64,000 nt of DNA, taken from Ifrita kowaldi (taxonomy: Eukaryota; Chordata; Aves; Passeriformes; Cinclosomatidae). The notes under the pieces were generated by a model that did no database searches, was not told the origin of the DNA, and saw only the letters and a list, made by a program, of their open reading frames with translations. Positions 14,184-25,500 of the stretch are shown one piece after another. The translations under genes and the position numbers were made by a program. Numbering within the stretch: position 1 is the first letter of the stretch; every line of letters starts with the position of its first letter. Location: NCBI GenBank assembly GCA_013398055.1, contig VZRS01009527.1:134215-198214 (forward strand). The letters are read 5' to 3'.

Positions 14184-16324
14184 GGAAATAATCTTCAATC
14201 CAAAACAATACAATGTAAGCACACGTCTGAGCATAAACATCAAGTAGAAAAATGCTGAGATCAAAAAACAATATTTGGCAGATCAAAATGTATTAGAGAG
14301 GTAATGTTTGAATCCTACATTTAGACATTGCAGGGTATCTTTTGACGAACAATCTTATAAAAAGTCAGTATATTAAACCAATACTCTGAGCAATACTCAA
14401 AGTGCTCCAAATACTTCACTGTGCTAATCTATACAAAAATTGCTTTGCTTTTTAAGATAAAGGATGTCTGTGTGTCTAAGGGGGAAGTGGGGGGAGTGTT
14501 GCGGGTGGAATGGTGTGCTGGGGGTGACCTCACATCTGTGCAGCTCACACATCTGAGGTGTGCTGTCTACTCAACCTGCTGGGCACGGTGTGTGGACAGG
14601 AAAGATGGTGCAGAAATTAGAGAAAAGATGATGCATTGCCACTGATGGTTTATACTCTTTATCTTCTGATTCTTACAGACTTGAGCGCTATAAAAATTGC
14701 TTAGCAGTGAAATTATACTTTCTTTCTAAGAAAGTTAAGATGTTTAAGACTTTAGTTACAGCATTATTTGGGAATACAATTAAAGGTCTGATTTTTAGAT
14801 GAGACCAGTAGCCAAGGTACATCTGCAGAGATTAGCAAATCCATCCTAAGTGCTGTTTAAAAAGACTTCAAGCTCTTGCAAGAAAAGGCATCTCCCTTCA
14901 TATCTCTCCCTTGGGAATTTCCCGGCTGTTTTCTTGCACTGGTGTTCAGCAGATCTTACAGTAGGCAAGTTTGGGGGCTGAATTAGCAAAAAACAGTTTT
15001 AGCCTTCTGCCCGTTGATCTCTGTAGGTCAGCTTATGGGACAGTAAGGTAAATGCAGTGACAGCACAAAGAAAACACTGGGGACACGTAACTACAGCAGT
15101 AGTTCCTCTTTGTTCCTGGCTCTGCTGGGGCTGAATATGTCACGTGCTATTCCACCCAGTTTGGAAAGGTGACTGAGGGTTGTTTTTTGACCTGAGAAAT
15201 TAATTTATCATTAAGACTCACCCAAACAATGTTGTAATCATGCAATTATTTTGGATTGTTCTGTACCTGCTTGCCACAGCTGTTACCTTTCCATTTGCAT
15301 TCTCTATCCCCTCTCAACTATGAAAGCTGAATCTTTTGAGGTTTGCTCCCTGCTCTCCCCTTTTGCCCTTCCTCAGGTGGAAGGGAGGCATCCATGAAAG
15401 CTAGGCTTTCTTTGTTAATATCATGCGTAAGAGGAGGAGGGGAAAACAGTGATTCATTTGTTTTGATTCACAGAGAGGAAATCCGTCAGTAAAACCTAAT
15501 AGCAATAAAGACCAAAACTGTTTATATAAATACATTGAAGCTTCCAGAGATCTCCTCTGGCACAGGAAATGTCACGTGTTGCTGACTGTACTGCCAGCTC
15601 TGTCCCAAAGTATTGGACTATCAATATGCCAGCTGTGCTTCTTATTTTGCACAAGAAAAAATTAATAATTACCCAAGGTACAGTTTTGTTTGCCTCAGTA
15701 AACCATTTCAACAGTTTTAGCATACTTAAAACATTTACTTCTGAGGTGACAGTAGTTGTTCCTGTAAAATATATCCAGCATGTGATATATGGGGTTATAT
15801 TTAAACCTAGTGAAAGAGGATTTAAGTTCTGAATTTTTTTTCCTGTAAATTAGGAATTAATTTTGCCTGTGGCCATTTCAACTCCAGTGTAAGTGTTCCT
15901 GTCTCATGATGCGTAAAGGCTGCTACAGTCACATGGCATTTTACAGGGTAAGACACTTCTGTATAATTTCATTAAATGCTCTGTTTCCTGTGTGTATTTT
16001 CTTGTTCTCCTAATGTTCTCCAAGTGCTTGTGTTATTTATTAAAATAGCAAAATAAGTAAATTTAATGAAATCCAGTGTGGGTTCTATGACATAAGTTTC
16101 ATTGGTCCCCCTTACAGAACTGATCTATAAAGGAATATCCAAAGTGTTTAGAGATCTTGGGGAACTGGTATTGTGGATAGACTTCTTAATTAAAAAACAC
16201 TTATGCCCCTAACTTACAAAGTAGTGGGGGTGTGTAATTAAGCACTGTCTTTATTCTGTTTAAGGTAAATATATCAAGGTTATATGTTACCTTAATTTTG
16301 CCATAATCTAGCTTGGTTTGATCC
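14184..16324. other. Non-coding, unique sequence
   Basis: No coding region recognised. A purine- and G-rich patch at 14475-14540 is the only compositional oddity. Confidence 0.55.
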
Positions 16325-16901
16325 CTGTGGGCAGCTCAGCCCCATGCAGGCACTCGCTCACTCTCCACCAGTGGGATGGGGGAGAGAATCAGAAACATAA
16401 ACGTGAGAAAAGTCGTGGGTTGAGATAAAGGCAGTTTAATAGGCAAAGCAAAAACTGTGCATGGAAGCAAAGCAAAACAAGGAATTCATTCTCTGCTTCA
16501 TTCACCACTTCCTATGGGTAGGCAGGTGTTCAGCCATCTCCAGGAAATCACACGTAGTGATGACTTGGGAAGACAAATGCCATCACTCCAAAAACTCCTC
16601 TCTTTGGCCTCCTTCCCTCATCTTTAAATGCTGAGCATGATCTCATATGCCATGGGATATCTCTTGGGTCAGTTGGGGTCAGCTGTCCCAGCTCTGTCCC
16701 TTCTAGCTTTCAGATCACCAGCCTGCTTGCTGGTGGGGCATTGTGAGAAGCAGGAAAGGCCTTGGTGCTGTGCAAGCACAGCTCAGCAGTAACTAAAACA
16801 ACCCTCTGTTATTAATATTGTTTTCATCACAAATCCAAAACACAGCCCCATTACAGCTACTGGGAAGAAAATTAACCTCTGTCCCAGCCAATACCAGTAC
16901 A
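16325..16901 (-). mobile_element. Endogenous retrovirus LTR (ERVL-like), minus orientation
   Basis: About 580 bases with the look of an avian retroviral LTR read on the minus strand. The minus-strand left end begins TGTACTGGTATTGGCTGGGA at 16901, the TG start expected of an LTR. Diagnostic + strand words include CCAAAACACAGCCCC (16837-16851), CAGTTGGGGTCAGCTGTCCC (about 16670) and GGCAGTTTAATAGGCAAAGC (about 16430), the last containing a reverse-strand ATTAAA poly(A) signal. A TTTAAAG on the minus strand near 16625 could be the TATA-type element. No gag, pro, pol or env frame flanks it, so it is best read as a solo LTR. I could not identify a clear target-site duplication, and the left boundary is approximate. 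The family assignment is from recollection of bird repeats. Confidence 0.75.
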
Positions 16902-18837
16902 CTGGGTACCCTGAGCTAGTGTTTTTTATGCAGCATTTCTGTCCTTTGTATGTTTGAACAAAGGTAACTACTGTAACTACCTATTTTGGCAAGTTAATAA
17001 AATGGATAAGCAAAAAAAAGTGAAACTTGTCAGGATGTGAAGCCTGTAATTTAACTTTGATAGCATGGAAACAAGTAAACTGTTTGAGGTCATCTGGTTT
17101 GGGGCAGCACTTTTTTGTTAACTGTATTTATTTTGATACTGTCTGGATTTTAGAAGGCCATAAGAAAAATTGGTTTAGGTTGATCCAGCAGGTGACTGGT
17201 GATGAAAGCCTTTAAGAGAACACAAGTAGACTTCCATTACTGCTTTAGTGCCATGGGTGTTTTAGCTTTGTACCCAAAGTTGCATTCACTGTAATTTCTT
17301 ATATGTTGGAGGTTTTTTGCTTCAGATTCTGAACTCTGCTTTATACGTCCCAGTTTCAAGACTAAACATCATTGTTTCATTTGAAATAACAGATTTTTTT
17401 TTTAACTGAAGCCTGTTTTCCTGTTTAACTGCAAGAGTGACTCTTGACTGGTCTATTGCCTTCTGGTTTAGACTGGTTCAGCTACTTTCTTTCTTCCTCC
17501 TAGCATGGGAAAATAGATCAAGACTCTTTACACTTAAAAGTAGTTCTGAAACTGTAAAAAGAGCATTAGTGTCAAGCTCTCCCCTAGGGCTAGAATCTCC
17601 CTAGAGGAGATGATCCTATGCTACTATTGCCAGTGTAGTATCTATGGATTCTCTGAACAAAGTAGTCCCTGTTGACAAAAGTCTGAATTAGAGTTTGCTT
17701 GCATAACTGCTTTAGTGGTATAAAACCACTGTTCTTCCCAATTTGCACAGGTTTTCTGTAAAGTTTTTTTTATGTGGGTCTGAAAGAAGTAGTTGCTTTG
17801 CTCTTGACGGGGGGAAAAACACTTTTAATCTGTTGCACTCTTCTTTGTTGATTCCTCTTGGTAAACTGAAACACTTATGGAGGGAAATATATGTAAACTT
17901 GGCATAGTGACAAAAATCGTAAGAGCTTAGAGAAGATGTCAATTCCATCTTTTTCATGTCTATTGAGGAAGAACTCATTAGATGTAGACTATTCTGGATT
18001 TTTGGAAAAGCATTGCAGCTTTTAATGCTTAACTTCAAAAGTAAATTTACCTGAGAAGCTAGTGTACATAATTTCATGTTATTACTGCTGAATACAAGCT
18101 GAGAGGCCAGTTTTGACCAACAGGCTGCATGTTCACGAGTTCTAATTAATTTGAGGGTTTTTTTACTGTGCTGGTTCTGTATTGAAGAAGACCTCTACTT
18201 TGAAAGAAGTAGTGCCTGTGTGGTTTTTTTCTGTGTTGCTACCACCAGGTTAGAAAACTGCAGGCTGTTGTCACTTAGCATGTTCTTACCCTGTTCCACT
18301 TACCTCCACGTAGGCTGCAACATAGAAACAAACAGCAGTAATACTTCTTGCCAATAATGAAAACACGCATTGTTGATATTATTTCAGTTTGAAATCACCA
18401 GGGTCTGGGAGCAGTAACAATGATTTTAGGACAATTTTGGTAGAACTTTGCATTCTAAAAGTTCATGATAGTCTGATAAATTTCTAAGCAGAGGAATTGT
18501 TGCTGGATGTAAGAGGAAGTAGTTGCAGTGCTTCTCTCTTCAGTCAACAGCTTTCTTGTGCTGGATGAGGAAAATAGTCATGAAATGGTAGTTTCAGTTG
18601 CTGGAAGCAACTTTAATGGTGTGGGACATGAATCTTGCTTGGTTCATTAAGACCTTTCATGCTTGTACAGTAATCCTTCTTCATGCATTTCTACTGCTTA
18701 AACATGTGGCTTTCAAAATCAAACCCAAAAGTTGTGGTTTATCTTGGAACTCTGTATGGGCAAGTCTGTTTATAAAACTGAAGTGAGTAGTAGTCACGTG
18801 TTATTCACAGCCCGTTTCAAGGTAAATTAAATTCAGA
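16902..18837. other. Non-coding, unique sequence
   Basis: No gene or known repeat recognised. A minus-strand frame of 121 codons at 17712-18077 has no domain pattern or plausible splice context. Confidence 0.55.
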
Positions 18838-19121
18838 ATTTCATTTCAGTTTGTTTGTCCAGGAGCTCCTTGTTCATCCATGCAGGCCTTCTGGTGTTCA
18901 CTATTTCCTGAACTTTGTAGGGATGGATACATTGCTCTTGAGCCTGGAGGAGACAATCTTTGAATATCATCCTGCTCTCCTGGGCCCCTCTTCCCTCTAG
19001 GGCTCTATCCCATGGCACTCTACCAAGGGCATCCTTGAAGAGACCAAAGTCTCCCCTCCTCACGTCCGAGGCAGCGAGCTTGCTGTGCACCCTCCTTGCT
19101 GCCCTGAGGATCCTGAACTCA
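18838..19121 (-). mobile_element. CR1 LINE fragment from ORF2, between endonuclease and reverse transcriptase
   Basis: On the minus strand this translates without interruption through EFRILRAARRVHSKL, then GLFKDALGRVPWDRALEG, then QESRMIFKDCLLQAQEQC and finally TRRPAWMNKELL. This order of blocks is that of the linker between the endonuclease and reverse transcriptase domains of avian CR1 ORF2. About 93 codons are open, with no stop or frameshift in the matching part. Both ends stop abruptly, so this is an isolated internal fragment, not a working element. Sequence outside 18838-19121 does not continue the match. Confidence 0.85.
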
Positions 19122-20090
19122 AGATCAAGTGTATTTTATACCTTTTTAATCATGCTGTTAAATGTCTTTTGGTAGTAATAATAAAGTGGGCTCTGTTTTG
19201 TACTGCTGGTACCAGTTGTATTTTTACAGTTTTGAAGAGCTGCATCTTCTCTTAGTTCCTTAACATCACATGCTAGAAATTTGGAGGCCAAGCTGCTTTG
19301 TGGTGTAGATGTCTCCTACAATTTGGGGCCTGTGTGAAGATGAGGTTCCAGATCTGTTCCCTCATCTGATCTTGACAGTTTTATATGTCTGGTGGTTGTT
19401 TTTCTTGACTGACCTATCATGGAATCAAACTAGAACAACTTTAATGCAAATCATACTGTTAGAGGAAAGTGTCCTGACAAGTGTCCCGCGGAGAAGTGTT
19501 GATTTCCCCCTCTCTTCCTAATATCTTTCTTGGGGTTGAAGTGGCTGTGAAGATGATGACTTATGGTGGTTTAGTTTAGAAACTGAAAACCATGGTAGCT
19601 GATAAACCTTGTTTTGCTCTTGTGCCTATACAAAAGTGATGCACGTCCTTATTTAGAAATATTGGAAATACAGTGCTAGCTACAGTATTTCCAAAATGCA
19701 CTTGCTGAAAGATGGGTGATTGGTTTTTGGATGGAGCATGCAGTCCAACTTTTACATGTTATAGGAATTGTTTATGCCTGGAAATTGTTCTTTTGGGGTA
19801 AATTATTCAGAAAACTGGGTCACCAGACAGCTACAAGCTATCCAAAAACATTGGTCATGTACAGATAAGAGACTTTAACAAATCCATTATTTGTGTGTAA
19901 TGGGTACCAGAATGGTGCATGTTTCTTTCTTTGACCTTTCAGAATTTCAGTACCAGCTATAAAATACTGTGCTGCTGTATAACACTTAGGGTGCTATAAC
20001 TTAAATTACTGTAAGTGTGGATTAAACAGATGAAGATAAAATTTATTTTTCTCCTAGTCTTAGTGATACTGGGTGGGTGGAGGCTCATTG

Positions 20091-20150
20091 TTGGTTTGGG
20101 TTTTTTTGTTTGGTTGGTTGGTTTCTTTTTTATTTTTCCCTATATTTTTT
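20091..20150. repeat. T/G-rich simple sequence
   Basis: The stretch is made of TTTGG and GGTT words followed by T runs, with the period broken. Low-complexity DNA with no coding content. Confidence 0.7.
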
Positions 20151-22448
20151 AACTGATTCTGGTACCTGATACAGAAAACCTGAGTCTGAATTTTGGCTGA
20201 ATTTAAAAGCTGGATGCCTGTGGCAGTTAGTATGTGTGGTCTAGCATTTATGCAGATGTTGTGGTAGCTCTTTAATGCAAATAATGCGGAGCAGAATAAG
20301 TTTTACTTTTAAGTGTGTTACCTCAGATTCTTTCTCCAGTGTGCACTTCAAGATGACCTCATTTTAATCTTTTATGTGACCACTTGTGATACTTCCCTTG
20401 CTGCTGACCAGATGGTGATAGTACTAACCAAAAAATAAGCTCCCTTCCATGATGAATGGCAGTTACCAGCTGCTGCTTTTTGGCAGGGGTGGGAGGGAAT
20501 GTGTTGTAAAAATATGCTGATTGGCAGTTTGCTTGTTCCATCTCTGTTAAAGCCAGGAGTTCTGTGGGACAAGAAGTTGATTGGATGTTTCTCTGGTATG
20601 GAAAGTGAATCTTTTTGTCCTTCTTGATTACGTTTTAATGCTACAGGAATTCCACTTCAAAATATGTAAATATGTAAAACAAAACTTGTATTAAGTAAAA
20701 AGTAAATGCTTGAGAATCTCTTCCTCTTCCCTTAGGCTTGGAAAAGAGATGGGGTAAAGGCTTAATTTTACATTTGCTTTTAAAAATGTTAATTTTTTAA
20801 AATGGAAAGTTTTGCAGATTTTGCCAAAATATTAATATTGTGCTCATTAATGTTATGAATACTTTAGAGAACAGAATTCAAGTGTTCTTTCTTAAAGTCA
20901 AGAAATTTGAAGTAGCATCTCTAAAGAAATTACATAATGTAGCTGCTTTTCATTTTTAAGAACTAACAATACCCTCTAAATGGCTTTGTCTTGCATATTT
21001 AGGTAAAGATAAATATTTCAAAAGAACGAGTCTTTTTTTTCCATGGATTTTAACATTTCTTGGATAATGGTAATTCAGTTAGCTCTACAGTAATTTAAAT
21101 GAGTTGGTAATAACCCTAGCAAATAACATTATAGGCCTATTACATGTAAATTACTCTTTATTTTTCACAGTTGAAGACTTTATAATTTTAGTTAGCAAGG
21201 AGTAGTTTGTCAGATTATCAGTCTTGAGATATGTAGTGTGTGACTTGACTATTTATATAGATCTGCCATGGAGTTTTTCCTTGGTATATGGTGTTGGTTT
21301 TTTTTATTTTCCTGCCTCAATCAAGAAGGAAGAAATGGCAGAGGTTTGGTGGGTTTTTTTCATACATGTCAGCCTGTTGGAAAGAGTGAAAAGTAACACA
21401 CTTCTACTTCCAGAATGAGAATCTGGAGGGAAGCCCACCTTTTGCATTTGCTTTCTATGGTGCAGTGTTGCTAGATAAAGCTTGTTGCTACTTTGCTGTA
21501 AATTGAACTGGAAGTAGTGAATTTTGTTAATGTTCTTAGGTAATCGTGTGTAACTATGAAGGTTTTCATGTACTTCAGAGAGTAAAAGGCTTTTGCTTAG
21601 TGCTTAGTACCAGAAATTTATCCAGAGGCTGTTTCTGTCATTTGGGGAGGAACATCTCAAGTCTCTTTCTTCATATGGCAATAGTCCTATTTATCTTGCT
21701 GGTCTCTGTTCTGTGAAGAGTTACAGAGGCTGTGGTTGCTTCTCTGCAGTTTGGAGGGTCTGAAGCTGGAGAGAAGAGGTACTTAGTCCTTCTGTCTTCC
21801 ATGATTCAGTGTTTGTGGGGGGCAGAGTTCCTCACTGCTCATCAAAAATTAATGCTAAGTAGTTTCTTATTAAGAGAAAATGAGCAATAACCAAATAATG
21901 TCATCTACATTTCCAAAGAGGACAACATTTCATTGAAAGAAAAAGAAATTAATTGGAGTTTTTAAAAAAGAGAGAAAAACACAGCTAAGAGAGCGTAGAC
22001 CTTAGATACTTTTTAAGTGGCCATGAGGTGTCAGTGTACATCCAGGAAGAAACTTGGGAGAGCAACACTTCCTTCTGAAAAAATAGTTGGTTGCCCTTAT
22101 TTTCTAGGGCCTAAAATAATCTCCAAGGGAGAAGGTTACAACAGCTGAGTCAAGGCTACAAAAATTTGTATCTGCATGACTTAAAGGTCACATTTTCATA
22201 GTTGTGTGGTGGTTTTTAAACAAGATGTGTAAGTTTATTGATGTATTTCTAGACTCTGGTTTAGTTTGCAAACCAGTTCATGAATTCAGTGGTATTCTCT
22301 CTTCACTGCCCTGCATTATGAGCATGCTGGTTGCATGAGGTGTTTTCTGGGGAAGACACTCCACAGCTTGGTATGTAAGATATAAACAAATAGAACTATT
22401 CCTAACCATATTACTGACTTCCTGTTACTAAATGTTGAAGTGTTCCTA

Positions 22449-22500
22449 ACATATATATTTTTTATAAATAAAAATTAAAAAAAAATATTTTTTATAAAAA
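22449..22500. repeat. A/T-only low-complexity tract with an internal direct repeat
   Basis: Nearly pure A and T. The word ATATTTTTTATAAA occurs twice, about 30 bases apart, separated by an A-rich spacer. Likely replication slippage. Confidence 0.8.
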
Positions 22501-25500
22501 CCTGGTGTTAGTTTTTCGTAATGCTTTTATAAAATAAAAGTTGCCTTTCCAAGAAGTGGTGGAAAACAATTGCATACAAGATGTCCTGTGGCCTCATTTT
22601 TGCCACAAAACTTGACCAAATACTTTCCCTTTTTACACCCACTTATTTAGTGAGTAGGGTTTGGTTATCTGTAGCTTCTAAGATACCTAATCCTAAAAGA
22701 GTTTTAGAGGCAAGGATGTATAGAAGTTAATTTTCTCAAATTTTGAATAAGTAATATGCAGCTCATGTGTATTGTGTGTTATGTGTCGTGTTTTGATACA
22801 ATCTTTCTGATTCTGTATGATAATATTCCTTTATAATGCAATTTGTTGGCTCTTAGGAATGCCAAAATTTACTTTACAAGTTCTCCTCTAGGTGTCGTCT
22901 TAATTGAATAAATCACTGATTGAAGTGTTAGGAAGATTTTGGAAGAAATGAAGCCCAAAACAATCCTGATTAGAAAAAAATTTTAAAAAAACCCCCCAAA
23001 CTCACAAGTTTTAAATCATGTATGGATAATTGTGTAAAAGTTGTAACTACCTTGTTGTGCTTGTATTTAATACAAAAATTGCTTGTGTGTGGATTCTGGA
23101 TACATAATGGGTTTTGTCTGCTTTTTTTGAAGTCTGGCCCCTAAAATTCTCAAGTATTTTCTTTAGAAAGCTGTATGCTTTATAAGTACTGTTAGTACTG
23201 TAGGGACAGTTCGATTAACACAATGTGTGAAATTTCTATGTTGCAAAATGTTTTCTTTTCTTTTTTTTAAGGAAATTTACTAGGAAAAATTTTCATACTG
23301 AATCATGGGAGGAGAAACTTGAATTCTTTGCATAACTGTGGTTTTGTGTAACTGGAAAGAATTTAAGGAGTAATATACTTGGTTGTAATAGTGTCCACGT
23401 TTGGAAAAGTTCAGGTGTCATGAAAACTGTTTAGAGATATTTTAAGGAAAATACAGGGAATGGAGTAGTTCTGATGCATGGTTGATGAAGGGAGCTCGGT
23501 TGATGGGTGTGGGTCTGCAAAGCCATCTCATCACTGTCTGTTGCAGTGAGCTGTTTGAACACTGCCACTGCTCTGTGTCAGCTGCAGGCCCATGGGGAGC
23601 TGGCTGACACCAGTTCACCAGCAAAAAAAAAAAGTAAATAGTGGCAGTTGGGTCATAAAAGTTGCCTGTGCTGGCTCAGGAAAGGGATGTGAATGTGCAA
23701 GGATCATGTGGGGAATGGAGGAGTGAAGAGTCTGTCTGGTGACCAGCAGTTAAAATCAGACTCATACACTTTTTCAAATGTCACTTGAAAAAAACCAAAA
23801 AGCAACCTACAAACAGCAAACAACCAGATTTCTAGCCTGGTAAAAATTTAATTAGCATTCTAAATGTTACATTTTATAAAATTTCATTTGGTAATAGACT
23901 TTTTAAGCAAAGTGCTTTTACATCTTCTAAATACAGAATTGAAAAATTGATAGGAAAAGTAACTAAGGACTGAAGGTTGTGTACATGCTCTTATCCTGCA
24001 GTGATGTGTAAGAGCCCTCCTGAGAGCTGCTTCCCTGGTGGCATTGTGGGGAGGACTCCTTGGAAGGTTTGAAGCAGGCAGAGAAGATCCTTGTCTGCAG
24101 CTGTGTTTCTCCTTGCTCAGTTTGGGAAAAGCCACATCTATTTTGGCAGCTGTAGAAGTTTTGGATGGGCTCTCTCGTCCTGTAGTAGTGCCTGTATGTG
24201 TGTATGAAGATGTGGGTTTTATCCAGCTGTGTTTTCTAGAGTGTTTCCAGTTGCCAGAAAGGAGCTTTTTCTTGGACATGAGGGAGGTGTAAGGGGTTCC
24301 TAAAAACTTCTGGGAAGTTTAGCTTTTCCCAAGCAGCAAATCCTGATGCTTGAGGCGGCTGTTGACACACACTGTTTTAAAGATAATCAAAATAATTTGT
24401 GTACAGTGACACTGATTGTTTACGTAAGGAAGAGAGACAAAAAATGTGGTAACCATAGCAACTGGGATTCATTTTGCTCACTTACATGTAGTATTTAGAG
24501 TTCCTGGTATGTATGGAAACGAAAATTTCACATGTGAGCAAGCCAGCTGAACTGTGGCTTCTGTGGTCACAGTCTATTCATTTCTACCCCAAACTGAATT
24601 AAAAGTATTGCACTAGTAGGAATGTTTTATGCCTAAATATTTATTTAAAAGTTTGTTTCAACTCTTATAACTCTACTGCAAGAGAGAACTGATTTCAAAA
24701 TTCTTAAAACGAAAACTTTTAAATCTTCTAAAGAAAATTAATGCGTTCAGGACCTTTCCCTCCCAAACTCCATCCTGGGAAGAAATCCCTCAACACTAAA
24801 GTGTGCCCCTCTTTTCGCCTCCTCTTTCCCTGAAACAACACTCATCCCTGGGTGGAACAGGGAGGGGGAGACTGGGTTGTAGGCAGTTTATACCATCACG
24901 TGACTAATGAGTAGGAAAATCTGAACAGAAACTTTTAAAGGCCACAGCTTTTCTGTTTTCTTTTGGAGCTATGAAATATTTCAGCCTCTGACTCCCTCAA
25001 CTTTCTACTAGGAGAGTTTCAGTAATGACAAAAATATAGAATAGGTGTTTTGAAGGAGTAGATTTTGTAGTCCTTTTCTTCTTGACAAAATCAGAGCTTT
25101 GTTTTGAATAGCGTAGATTGTGTGGTCCTCTTAGAAAACATATGCTGCTATTATTCTGTCATTTTAAATACTTTCCTCTAGATAATGCATTTTAGTTCTT
25201 TTACTTATCAGGTTGACTGAATAGCAGACATACATATGAAGCTGAGTAAACTTTCCTTCCCTAAGATGGTCAGATTTGGAAGTGTTTTCTTCCTGATGCC
25301 CTTCTAGGAGAGGTAAAGCAGCCTGTACTGTATAGTTGCTCCTACTTAGGTTGTATCTTTGTTCCTCAGTCCAACCTGTGTTATTTCCCCTTATGGTCAT
25401 TTAACCACTGGAAACCAGTGAGTGCTGTATAACACTTCTTTGGATGCATTGCTCTGCTCTGGTTCTTAGTTTTTCACAGGGTGTTCATTACTTCTCACTC

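Noticed and set aside
23884..24279. Minus-strand open frame of 131 codons as a gene
   Set aside because: Composition is basic and Ser/Thr-rich but no motif, start context or partner exon supports it. Kept only as a composition finding.
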